The notes under the pieces: generated by a model
What the model saw: only the letters and a program-made list of their open reading frames with translations
The model's database searches: none
Told to the model about the DNA's origin: nothing
Program-made: the position numbers and the translations under genes
IMG/VR virus record: IMGVR_UViG_3300025138_000323
Location: 1-25,105 of that record
DNA from: a virus
Direction: 5' to 3' (one strand)
DNA: 25,105 nt
Shown here: in pieces, positions 14,783-23,486 of the stretch
Numbering within the stretch: position 1 is the first letter of the stretch
Layout: the number at the start of each line of letters is the position of its first letter

Positions 14783-15753
14783 AGGATGAGTTCTATATCT
14801 CTTTAATAGGGGAAGCTTTTGATGGCTATACAGAGGCATCTTTAGGTGATAGTATTGTTTATATTAAACATGTAAATATTAGAGACCAAAGATATCTCCA
14901 CAAATACTTCGAAAAATATAAAGATGTAGCCCTAAAAAGGGGTCTTGATACAGAGGCTGAGAGAATAAAATACGTCTTAGAAGAGAAGCTCTGGGAAGAG
15001 AAAGATGATATGAAAATCGCTTCTCTTGAAGGCGAGATTACAAATCTAAAAAACACTGTCAATCAACTCCTGCTAGCCTCTCAAAGAGAAGAGTATAATA
15101 AGATTATACTGGAGAGAGCTGAAGAATTATACGAATTAAAGAAAAGCCGTTCTGAAGTCGTTGGAAAAACTGCAGAAGATTATGGTACTGGGAGGAGTTC
15201 AGATGAATTATTAAGATTTTTATTGTTTAAAGATAAAGATTTAACACAGAACCTCTATACAGAGGATGAATTTTCAGAATTAGAAGGTTGGGAAATAAAA
15301 CAATTAACTGACTTACATCTAGATATACAATCTAGATTAGCTGATGACCAGATACAAAAGGCTGTTCTACGACCATTCTTTAGTATGTATCTATCTCTTT
15401 GTGAAGATGCTTACGGATTCTACCAGAAACCTGTAACAGAACTCACTATATATCAACTACGGGTAGTATTGTTTGGTAGGATGTTCTTCAACATCTTTCA
15501 ACATACAGAAGATATACCTGATAACATCCGAGATGACCCAGAAAAATTGCTAGCATACTCTCAGAGTAAATCTAGCGGTAACACAGGTGGAATTAGAGAT
15601 GACGCTGATAGCTCTGTTGTGTTCGGTGCTACCAATCAAGATGTAAAAGAACTCGGTGGGGAGAAAGCTGTTTCTCTTTCCGAAGAAGCTGAAAAGCACG
15701 GTGGTCAACTAGATATGACACAAATGATGCGATTAGCTGGGCATGATGTGTAA
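14779..15753 (+). CDS. Tail assembly chaperone candidate (second gene, TTG start)
   Basis: The ORF has 324 residues from TTG 14779, which overlaps the upstream TGA (TTGA). No in-frame ATG is nearby, and the sequence AAGGTGAGG just upstream could guide reinitiation after the stop. Residues 1-45 are alpha/beta (FYISLIGEAFDGYTEASLGD), residues 55-125 are coiled-coil-like, residues about 140-260 are compact with aromatic residues (RPFFSMYLSLCEDAYGFYQK), and the tail (265-324) is polar, ending in LDMTQMMRLAGHDV. It is followed 33 bases later by the tape measure gene. The position suggests a partner of the preceding protein in protecting the tape measure protein before tube assembly; no family is recognised. 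Confidence 0.55.
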   Translation: MKDEFYISLIGEAFDGYTEASLGDSIVYIKHVNIRDQRYLHKYFEKYKDVALKRGLDTEAERIKYVLEEKLWEEKDDMKIASLEGEITNLKNTVNQLLLASQREEYNKIILERAEELYELKKSRSEVVGKTAEDYGTGRSSDELLRFLLFKDKDLTQNLYTEDEFSELEGWEIKQLTDLHLDIQSRLADDQIQKAVLRPFFSMYLSLCEDAYGFYQKPVTELTIYQLRVVLFGRMFFNIFQHTEDIPDNIRDDPEKLLAYSQSKSSGNTGGIRDDADSSVVFGATNQDVKELGGEKAVSLSEEAEKHGGQLDMTQMMRLAGHDV

Positions 15754-15786
15754 ATCTTTGTGTAATTACATTAAAGGTTAACGGAT

Positions 15787-18700
15787 ATGCCAGTAAAAAT
15801 ACCAGTAGTACAAACAGGATTAGAAGCCAGCATCGAGGCGGCAGCTAAAAAAGCAGGTAGAAACCTCAAGATAAATATGGGCGGAAACGCCAAAAGTATC
15901 GAAGGGTTATCTCAACCTTTAGGACGAATTACTGGTAAGGCCGATCAGTTTACTAAATCTATGGAAGCCGCTAATGCTCGCGTGTTAGCTTTCGGAGCTT
16001 CTGTAGGCATTCTATCTTCTGTCACAAGAGGGTTCCAAGATCTCATCAGGGTGACTATTGATGTAGAAAAATCTTTAACTAGTATTAATTCTATTTTAAA
16101 TGTCACAGCCAAAGAATTAGATTCTTTTAAAAGTACTATCTTTAGTGTTGCTAAAAACACAGAGCAGTCTTTTGGTGTAGTAGCTGAAGCTGCTTTGGAA
16201 TTAAGCCGTCAGGGTTTAAAAGCTTCAGAGGTCACTAACCGATTAAACGATTCTTTGATTTTAAGTCGTCTATCTGGATTAGGAGCTTCTGAAGCTGTTG
16301 CGGGTTTAACAGCGGCTATAAACTCTTTTAATAAATCTGGAATTACAAGTTCTGAAGTTCTTAATAAGTTGTCAGCCGCCGCTGTTTCTGCTGCTGTATC
16401 TGAGAAAGATCTTATTGAAGGTATTAAGCGTTCAGGATCAGTTGCTACTCAAGCTGGTGTTTCATTCGACGAATTGGTTGGTGTGATTACAGCTGTCCAA
16501 GCTAAAACTGCGCGAGGTGGAGCGGTTATTGGTAACTCCTTCAAAACGATATTCACCAGAATACAATCTATAGACAAGCTGCGAACTATGCAGAATTTGG
16601 GTGTAGAAGTCACAGACGCTTCTGGACAAGTTCTCGGGGCTACAAAATTAATTCAAAATTTAGCTAAATCTTTAGAAGCGGTTCCAGATGCGCGAAAATT
16701 GCAGATAGCTGAAGGTTTGGTTGGAAAATTTCAGGTAGCTCCATTCTTAGCTATACTCGATGATTACAGTTCTAAGACTTCCAAAGCTATAGAGGTAACT
16801 AAGGTATCTCAAGGAGCTTTTTCAGAAGCTTATAATCGAAATGAAGCTCAGAACGTGACTCTTTCTGCAGCTATCAATAGAACAACTGTAAGTGTCGCTC
16901 AATTAGCGGAAGCATTAGGCAAGATTGGTGTCACTGACAACCTTAAATCTATGCTTGGTTTCTTTACTACTGTTGTAGACGAGATACAAGAGATTTTGGA
17001 CGGAGACGGTGTGGGGAGTAAATTTGCTAAAGGTATCGTCGCGGGTATAGGAAATATTATTACTGGACCTGCATTCGCTGTATTCGCTGCTGTTATTGGT
17101 AAACTCGTAATTGATTTAGTTCGATTCGGGGCTGGATCTCTTAAGACATTTTTCGGTTTAAATAAAGCTGCAAAAGAGCAAGCTACTCTACAAGGACAGA
17201 TCGCCTCTACTCTTTTAGGTAATTCTAATATACAGAAAAAGATTCTATCCATCGAAAATAGTACTCTAAGTGTAGAGCAAAAAAGAGTAGCTCAAACAGC
17301 ATTCTTTACTACAGCTTTAAATGAGCAAGTGGCTATAATGACTAGGATGCAAGGTATTGCAGCAAAGATAGCTCCTGGAGTTATGCGTGGCACTGGAGGA
17401 GGTAAAGGTCGCGCTGCTGGAGGATTTATTCCAAATTACAATGCTATTGTTGGTTATGGGTCAGAAAGCTCAGATATTAGTAAGGGTGTAGGAGGCGCTC
17501 CTTCTTCAGCGAGACCAGTAACTATACCCAACTTTAATTTTGGAGGCGGACAAAAAGGAACTATGGTCGCTAATAGTAGCGAATTTATAGTACCTAATTA
17601 TGCTGGAGGAGACGGGTCAGCTATCTTTAATCAAGATATGGCTGCTTCTATAGGTCTTCCTCCAAGAGCTAGGAAGATTGGTGCAGCTGGGGGTTATATA
17701 CCTAACTTCGTTAATGAAGAAGAAAGCCTAGTAATGTTCGCGGGTAATAGAGGGGTAGATAAAAAAAGAGATTTTTTTGTTGGTAAAAGAGGTAAAGAAA
17801 CTATGGCTTATTCATCGATGGCTGCGGCGCAGAAGGCGAAGTTGAGTAAAAACAGTATTAAGTCTATCCGTGTCCCTGTATACAAGCTAAACCAAAAAGA
17901 AGGCGACAAGAAGCCATTGTCTATAAAAAAAATCAGGAAAAGATTATCAACGTCGTCTACTGATACGGCGATGAAATTTGCTAAAAGCTTAGCTCCAAAA
18001 AGTGATATACCTAACATCAGCAAGAATAAATTAAAAAACTTGTTTAACCCAGGATCTTTTGAAGGGATGGCGGGAAGTATTTTCGAAGTGGCTTTAAGTG
18101 GAGTTTTGGGCAGTAGCCAATTCAAGGACTACTCAAGTAGGACTTCTAATTCTAGAATAGATTTACCTTACGACAAAGGGCTTTTCGACATGTTTGGCAC
18201 TAAAGGTAAGGGAATAATGGGGTCAGAAGTTAAAGCTACAGCTTCTTTAGCGAAGAGTGCAGCTATAAAATTTTATGATATACTCGTCGGTGGTCAGGGG
18301 GTAGCTCAATATAAAGAAAAAATTCCTGTTTATGATAAAAATGGGAAAATAATCAAAGGGAAGTTCGAGACAACTCAATTCGGCGCTCAAGTTAAGAAGA
18401 GCGAAATAGGAAATAGAATGACTGGGATTGTAGGCCCAAACGGTGGACAAGTAGGATTTGTGAAGCTTCAACAAATGTTGGGGGGCAGAGTAACTGTCGG
18501 GGGATTAAGAAATTTGAGAACGCAACAGGGTCTCCCTAATTTTGCTGGAGGATACATGCCAAATTTTGCTGGCGGGTTACAAGATGCGATAGGAAGAGAA
18601 AAAGCCGCTGGCTTACCAATAAATCAGATTCGCATAAACCAAGATTCAAAACTCAGAAATTCTGGTAACCCAATGGGGTTAGCCGTCACTAACACTAGAG

Positions 18701-21700
18701 ACGAACCTACTGGGGCTATACCTAACTTTGCTAAGGGATCAAAGGGATCTACTGGAAATGATGGCGGCGCAATTAGTGGAGATTTTCTTACTAAGTTATT
18801 TGCGGTACAAATAGGTATGTCTGCTCTTAGTGGGGTATTGGGAGAAGTAACCGACAAAAATAAAGCTGTCTCTGCAAGCTTGACGGCTTTAAATGTAGTG
18901 ATTAGCGCAGCTATGACGGCGCAAGCTTTTGGTGGATTTGCTAAAACTGCCCGTGGGATAGGAAGTTTTGCTACAGGGGGGTTTGGAAAGAGTGTTATGG
19001 GCAGAGGCCAAGGAATAGTAGACTCTGGGGTAAGAAACATGGCAACAGCTCAAACTTTGAAGGGTCGTGGTTTTACTGGCCTTGGGGGAAATTTGTCTGT
19101 TAGGAAAGGTGTAGGTTTACAAGTAACAGGAGCTTTGACAAAAGTAGGTGGAGCGCTTTTAAGATTTGCTGGACCAGTAGGAGCTGCTGCGACTGCTGCA
19201 TTCGCAGTCAGTAAAGCTATGGATTATATCAGTGGGAGAACTGAGCAAGCCGCTGATATGCAAGAGGAATTAGCAGATAGCGCTGCCTCGGCTTCTAAAA
19301 AATTATCTTCATTAAAAATACCACAGGAGTTTAAAGAAAGAAATAGAGACAGAGCAAACAAGAGATCTAAATTAGAAGGAGAGCAGCTTGGTATAGGGAT
19401 GGACGCTGAAAGAGGGTCGATTTTCAGCATGAAGGGACTTAAAGATATAGGTCTAGCTGTCAATCCATTAACTGCTATGTTTGGTGGAACGAAGGGGCTA
19501 GTAAATAGATTTGGAGGAAACATAAAAGGTACTCAAGATGACAAATTTGAAGCTAGTTTCCAAGAATCCATAAGACAGGCTTTAGAAGCGGGAGTTTCTA
19601 ATAACGTTCTAAACGAAGCTCGAAATACCTTGGAAGATACAAGAGGGGAAGGCGAACAATTTGATTCCGATGCTATTGAGGATTTTGTAGAGACTTTGGC
19701 AACCGCGAGGGCGAACCTCGATGTTCAAAAAAGCGCGAACCTAGTAAGTGCAAAATTAACTCCTGAACAAATTCGAAACATCATTAATGTAGATAGGGCG
19801 ACAAAAGAGGCAGAAGATAGCGGTCTAGATTTACCTGATGAAGTAAAAGCACAAAGAAAACAAAATAAATCGGATATCTTAGGGGCGCGGAAGGGTGTCC
19901 AAGGTGCTAATTTAGCAGATGAAGAACTTTTACGAGCAGCAGTAAGAGAAAAGGTTTTGAGTCAAGGGACCAAAATTCAAAGAATAGATAAGATCAGAGG
20001 GGATTTAGCCAAGGAAGAATTAAAATCTGCTATAGATATAGCAAAATTAAGAGCTACAGAACTATCTAAAGAAGAAAAGTTAATGGCTAATGATAAATTT
20101 AGAAAAAATTTAACAGCTATTAAAAAAGCGGAGTTGGCAGAAACAATTGCCTTACAAAAAATAGACCTTAACACAAATAAGCAAATTGCAGATTCAATCA
20201 AAAGTAGGATTAATTCTCTAGAATCTGTAGATTTCAATGAAGAAGAACAAGCTGCATTAAAAGAAAAAATTAACGGCCTCACTCTAGAACAATTGACTGC
20301 AGAAGGAAAAGTCCAAGAACTCATCAATGAAACTCTAGGTTTAGACGGGAAGAAAAAAGATGAAAAACAGGAGTTGATTAAATTGTTGAATAAGGAGGTA
20401 AGCAGGACGAGAGAGCTAGGTAGAGAGCAAAAAAAACTCGAAACAGACAAAAGGGAACCCGAAAAACAAGGGGTGTCGGCTGCGAGTCGATTGAGTAATC
20501 AAGTAGACTCTCAAATTACTGAAATTGAAAGAGCTAGAATTAGGAGAAAAATATCACAGAAAGAGAGAGAGACAGAACTTAGAGTAGACAGGGCTAAGGT
20601 AAATCCAAATTTATCTCCTACAGAAGCATTTAGAAAAGAAACTGAGTTTCTCTCTCAGGAGCAGGAGAATGCAGAGTTAGATGCGACGAGAAACCTCTTG
20701 GATGAAACGAAAAAATCTTTGATAAATATGAAAGAAACAGCTCCAGCCGACCTCGCGGATGATATCGATTTATTAGTAACAGCTCTCAATGATTTGGGGG
20801 TAAGCGGTTTGGGTAAAGTTGCAGAATTCTTTAAATTGATGGGAGAAGGAACTAAACCTCAAGTAAGTGAAGTAGGTGGTAAAGTGTTTGTCCAACAAGA
20901 TATGAAAACGGGGGTAGAAACTGTACCTGATCCAGCTCGAAAGGCAAGTAGAGCTGAAGGTGAAAAATTGCTCGAAGGTCGAGTCGATTTAGAGATTCGT
21001 GAAATGGAAGGGGAAACTTTAAAAAGAGTCAGAGGCGAGCAAGAAAAATACATCGAAGGATTTAAAACCTATAATGACCTTCTAACAAATTTCACTCGCG
21101 ATCTGAGACAGTCTGCAGAAGGATTAAAACTAGATCTTTTGATGGTTAGAGATGGATCTAGCGCTATCTCTAATATAGATGAACAATTATTCACAAAATC
21201 TGCACAAGCTGGTGGAGCAGGAGCTACGGCCAGAGCTTCAGATCAAGTAGCTCTAAGGGGAGCGACAGATAAAATTACATTAGCGAGAACTAGTGCAGAG
21301 CGGAGAGCCGCAATAAAGAATAAAGATATACTTGCTAAAGAATTAGCTCTTAAAACAGAAATAGCCGTAAAACAAGAAGATGGCATAACTAAAGAAAAAG
21401 ATCTTATAGGTCTTAGGGCGCAGCTCATAGAGTTAGAGAAACAGAGATTAGCCATCGGTACATCAAGAGCTGAATTGTTTGAAAATGAATTTAACTTTAC
21501 CGCAGAAGAAATACAAGAAGGTTTAGATAGGGCTTTGGTGCAAAATGCTAGAACATTTGTAGATACAATCAGTGATGGTTTAGTAGATGCTATAGCTAAA
21601 GGTCAAGACTTAGGTGATGTGTTGAAACAGGCTGCTTCGAACTTCTTCCTTGGAGAAGCTAAAAGTAATATGTCTGCTGCGTTTAAGAACATTACAGGGA

Positions 21701-22677
21701 ACTTCTTCGCTTCTGGTGGGCCAGTCACTGGAGGTTCAGGATCTAAAGACGATGTGCCAGCTTTGCTTATGGGTGGAGAATTCGTGATGAAAAAAAGTGC
21801 TGTTCAGAAATACGGTTCTGGATTTATGAACTCTTTGAACTCGGGTAACATACCAGCTATGGCTAGAGGAGGATTGTTTACCCCAGGAACTTATGGCCAA
21901 GGAGCTATGAAGGGTTCGCGTAATCTATTAGATTTTGCAACACAATCATTCACTACAGGAGCTTCTGATAGATTTGGTTCTGGTTCAGGCTTCGCCTCTA
22001 TAGGTTTAGAGCCTCAGAGCGCCGCTCTGACGATGTTTGGCCGTAGAAACAGTCCAGCATTCCAAAGAGAGCAAGCCTCCAAGCAAAAAGCGTTTGGCCT
22101 GTTTACTAGGCAGATGGAAAAAGAAAAAGCAGCGAGAGAAAAAGGTAGTGGATTCTCTGAAATTTTGAAGAATTCCCTATTGTCATTTGGGGCCAGCTTT
22201 GGATTCAAAAAACTTACGGATGTGTTTGGTCCAAAAGTAGACATTTCGAAAGTAGGCGAGGGGTTAGATATGCCTAAAAAGATTCGATACGCTGATGAAA
22301 GGCCATATGCTACAGGCGGATATGTCCCTAATGCAGCTGGGGTAGACACTATCCCATCCATGTTATCTGGTGGCGAGTTCGTCATGAATGCTGCCGCCAC
22401 TCAGAAAATTGGTAGGGGTAATTTAAACGCTCTTAATTCAGGCTCTGGTGGAGGATCTGGAGATGTAGTAGGTAAACTAGATGAGCTTATTTCTGTTTCT
22501 GATAATTCAGGAGAGACTGTGATTAATATTACCGTAAACTCTGATGGTTCATCTAATTCTCAAGGTAATGGAGACGATCAACAAAATTCATTAGCGACGA
22601 AAATAAAAGATGTGGTTAAACAAGTGATTGATGACGAAAAAAGACTGGGGGGATCACTAAGACAAGCTAGAGCATAA
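15787..22677 (+). CDS. Tail tape measure protein with embedded nuclease-like insert
   Basis: The 2296-residue protein sets tail length and is ejected with DNA. Residues about 55-390 form a TP901-type tape measure core (AFGASVGILSS, VAKNTEQSFGVVAEAALELS, RGGAVIGNSFKTIFTRIQSI). Hydrophobic stretches at about 417-448, 999-1018, 1030-1050 and 1121-1144 could insert into a membrane during ejection. Residues 545-985 are Gly-rich with GG-x-x-PNF/Y motifs and contain a PD-(D/E)XK-like insert (642-915). Residues about 1150-1960 are Lys/Glu/Leu-rich coiled coil. The C-terminus has two copies of a D-x-(V/I)-P-(A/S)-(L/M)-L...GGEFVM segment, common in tape measure proteins. No lysozyme or peptidase motif was seen. 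Start ATG 15787 has AAAGG nine bases upstream. The stop overlaps the next start (TAATG). Confidence 0.93.
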   Translation: MPVKIPVVQTGLEASIEAAAKKAGRNLKINMGGNAKSIEGLSQPLGRITGKADQFTKSMEAANARVLAFGASVGILSSVTRGFQDLIRVTIDVEKSLTSINSILNVTAKELDSFKSTIFSVAKNTEQSFGVVAEAALELSRQGLKASEVTNRLNDSLILSRLSGLGASEAVAGLTAAINSFNKSGITSSEVLNKLSAAAVSAAVSEKDLIEGIKRSGSVATQAGVSFDELVGVITAVQAKTARGGAVIGNSFKTIFTRIQSIDKLRTMQNLGVEVTDASGQVLGATKLIQNLAKSLEAVPDARKLQIAEGLVGKFQVAPFLAILDDYSSKTSKAIEVTKVSQGAFSEAYNRNEAQNVTLSAAINRTTVSVAQLAEALGKIGVTDNLKSMLGFFTTVVDEIQEILDGDGVGSKFAKGIVAGIGNIITGPAFAVFAAVIGKLVIDLVRFGAGSLKTFFGLNKAAKEQATLQGQIASTLLGNSNIQKKILSIENSTLSVEQKRVAQTAFFTTALNEQVAIMTRMQGIAAKIAPGVMRGTGGGKGRAAGGFIPNYNAIVGYGSESSDISKGVGGAPSSARPVTIPNFNFGGGQKGTMVANSSEFIVPNYAGGDGSAIFNQDMAASIGLPPRARKIGAAGGYIPNFVNEEESLVMFAGNRGVDKKRDFFVGKRGKETMAYSSMAAAQKAKLSKNSIKSIRVPVYKLNQKEGDKKPLSIKKIRKRLSTSSTDTAMKFAKSLAPKSDIPNISKNKLKNLFNPGSFEGMAGSIFEVALSGVLGSSQFKDYSSRTSNSRIDLPYDKGLFDMFGTKGKGIMGSEVKATASLAKSAAIKFYDILVGGQGVAQYKEKIPVYDKNGKIIKGKFETTQFGAQVKKSEIGNRMTGIVGPNGGQVGFVKLQQMLGGRVTVGGLRNLRTQQGLPNFAGGYMPNFAGGLQDAIGREKAAGLPINQIRINQDSKLRNSGNPMGLAVTNTRDEPTGAIPNFAKGSKGSTGNDGGAISGDFLTKLFAVQIGMSALSGVLGEVTDKNKAVSASLTALNVVISAAMTAQAFGGFAKTARGIGSFATGGFGKSVMGRGQGIVDSGVRNMATAQTLKGRGFTGLGGNLSVRKGVGLQVTGALTKVGGALLRFAGPVGAAATAAFAVSKAMDYISGRTEQAADMQEELADSAASASKKLSSLKIPQEFKERNRDRANKRSKLEGEQLGIGMDAERGSIFSMKGLKDIGLAVNPLTAMFGGTKGLVNRFGGNIKGTQDDKFEASFQESIRQALEAGVSNNVLNEARNTLEDTRGEGEQFDSDAIEDFVETLATARANLDVQKSANLVSAKLTPEQIRNIINVDRATKEAEDSGLDLPDEVKAQRKQNKSDILGARKGVQGANLADEELLRAAVREKVLSQGTKIQRIDKIRGDLAKEELKSAIDIAKLRATELSKEEKLMANDKFRKNLTAIKKAELAETIALQKIDLNTNKQIADSIKSRINSLESVDFNEEEQAALKEKINGLTLEQLTAEGKVQELINETLGLDGKKKDEKQELIKLLNKEVSRTRELGREQKKLETDKREPEKQGVSAASRLSNQVDSQITEIERARIRRKISQKERETELRVDRAKVNPNLSPTEAFRKETEFLSQEQENAELDATRNLLDETKKSLINMKETAPADLADDIDLLVTALNDLGVSGLGKVAEFFKLMGEGTKPQVSEVGGKVFVQQDMKTGVETVPDPARKASRAEGEKLLEGRVDLEIREMEGETLKRVRGEQEKYIEGFKTYNDLLTNFTRDLRQSAEGLKLDLLMVRDGSSAISNIDEQLFTKSAQAGGAGATARASDQVALRGATDKITLARTSAERRAAIKNKDILAKELALKTEIAVKQEDGITKEKDLIGLRAQLIELEKQRLAIGTSRAELFENEFNFTAEEIQEGLDRALVQNARTFVDTISDGLVDAIAKGQDLGDVLKQAASNFFLGEAKSNMSAAFKNITGNFFASGGPVTGGSGSKDDVPALLMGGEFVMKKSAVQKYGSGFMNSLNSGNIPAMARGGLFTPGTYGQGAMKGSRNLLDFATQSFTTGASDRFGSGSGFASIGLEPQSAALTMFGRRNSPAFQREQASKQKAFGLFTRQMEKEKAAREKGSGFSEILKNSLLSFGASFGFKKLTDVFGPKVDISKVGEGLDMPKKIRYADERPYATGGYVPNAAGVDTIPSMLSGGEFVMNAAATQKIGRGNLNALNSGSGGGSGDVVGKLDELISVSDNSGETVINITVNSDGSSNSQGNGDDQQNSLATKIKDVVKQVIDDEKRLGGSLRQARA
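17413..18744 (+). repeat. Dispersed GG-x-x-PNF/PNY motifs in the tape measure gene
   Basis: Protein-level repeats: GGFIPNY (545-551), TIPNF (579-583), VPNYAGG (602-608), GGYIPNF (635-641), LPNFAGGYMPNFAGG (916-930) and AIPNFAKG (977-984). A further GGYVPN lies at 2177-2182 (22315-22332). The codons differ between copies, so the motif is conserved at protein level and not as recent DNA duplication. They bracket the nuclease-like insert. Confidence 0.8.
17710..18531 (+). other. PD-(D/E)XK nuclease-like insert within the tape measure protein
   Basis: This domain-level annotation covers residues 642-915, between the PNF motifs at 641 and 917. An N-terminal basic part (642-730) leads to FEGMAGSIFEVALSGVLG (758-775, with E759 and E767), then RIDLPYDKGLFDMFG (790-804) and GSEVKAT (812-818). 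D801 followed 13 residues later by E814-x-K816 fits the D...(E/D)xK core of restriction-endonuclease-fold nucleases, with E767 as the helix Glu. Lys/Ser-rich and Gly-rich parts follow. The segment interrupts the Gly-rich PNF region and is unlike the coiled coil around it. Nuclease identity is inference from motif order. Confidence 0.6.
21712..22431 (+). repeat. Duplicated GGEFVM segment near the tape measure C-terminus
   Basis: SGG...DDVPALLMGGEFVM followed by a Gly and LNSGN (residues about 1976-2023) recurs as TGG...DTIPSMLSGGEFVM followed by LNSGS (about 2176-2215). The two copies are about 199 residues apart with different codons, an old internal duplication. The motif is usual at tape measure C-termini; two copies are less usual. 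Confidence 0.7.
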
Positions 22678-23486
22678 TGTACGGAACAACACTAAATTAC
22701 GATTGTCACTTCTTTATCGCTGGGGCAGATGGAAGCCCTAGCGCTAGAGAGCTTTCGGGGGTCAATAGTCTTGACATAGGCTATTCTAATAGCAGTAATG
22801 TTACAAAGCCTTTGGGGTCAATCCGTGGTGTGACCACAGTAGGAGGAGCTACAAGTCAAACGGTTTCCTTTTCGAGGAATCTCATGTATGAAGACCCCAT
22901 CCTAGCTTTCACGGGAGAATCCGAGGCTATGAAGGGGAGTTTTAATTATAAAAATAATACTTCTTATGGATTTAATAGTGGGTATTTAACTTCTTATTCT
23001 GTTAATTGCGCTGTAGGCTCGATACCCAAAGTGAATACATCTTTTGTTGTTTACGATGAAATGAAGAGTGGGATTAATGCTACTGGCTCAGTAACAACCC
23101 CTATTTATATTCCAAGCCAAGGATCTATAAGTGCTACTTGTGATAATAGTACTAGTAATAGAATTATTGGATTTGATTATTCTTTAACAATTAATAAAAT
23201 ACCTTATTACACTATAGGTTCCGAAACTCCAGTAGAAGTGAAACATATCAATCCTATTGAATATACCGCTTCTGTGCAAATGGAAGTCGATGATACTTTC
23301 CTGAAGAGCGGTTTTAATTTCTTAGATGAGAGAGAAGATAAGACTGTAAGTTTTTCACTATCATCTAGAGATGGAGATGCAATTCAACAGCTATCGATAC
23401 CTAACGCATCGCTTGTTTCTGAACAATTGAGTAGTAGTTCAGATGGGTCTGTAAGATTAACCCTTAACTATATTGGACACTCATGA
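22677..23486 (+). CDS. Distal tail protein, tail-tube-like paralogue
   Basis: The 269-residue protein is beta-rich. SGYLTSYSVNCAVGSIPKVN (101-120) matches GNCYLSDYSVDLSVGSLPTV of the major tail protein and GNCFATSYGLSYSVGSLPSV of the protein at 24441. The second half (SLTINKIPYYTIGSETPVEV, HINPIEYTASV, then a final strand set) matches the C-terminal half of the major tail protein. It is therefore a shorter version of the tube fold, placed right after the tape measure gene where distal tail and baseplate hub proteins are encoded; many hub proteins are tube-fold relatives. ATG 22677 overlaps the tape measure stop (TAATG) and its own stop overlaps the next ATG (ATGA), so translation is coupled. 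Confidence 0.65.
   Translation: MYGTTLNYDCHFFIAGADGSPSARELSGVNSLDIGYSNSSNVTKPLGSIRGVTTVGGATSQTVSFSRNLMYEDPILAFTGESEAMKGSFNYKNNTSYGFNSGYLTSYSVNCAVGSIPKVNTSFVVYDEMKSGINATGSVTTPIYIPSQGSISATCDNSTSNRIIGFDYSLTINKIPYYTIGSETPVEVKHINPIEYTASVQMEVDDTFLKSGFNFLDEREDKTVSFSLSSRDGDAIQQLSIPNASLVSEQLSSSSDGSVRLTLNYIGHS

Noticed and set aside
19977-20450. Minus-strand Ser/Leu-rich ORF opposite the tape measure coiled coil
   Set aside because: Same artefact: antisense of Lys/Glu-rich sequence, no start context.
15787-22677. Lysozyme or peptidase domain in the tape measure protein
   Set aside because: I looked for transglycosylase, NlpC/P60 and M23 motifs and saw none; the only enzyme-like segment is the nuclease-like insert.
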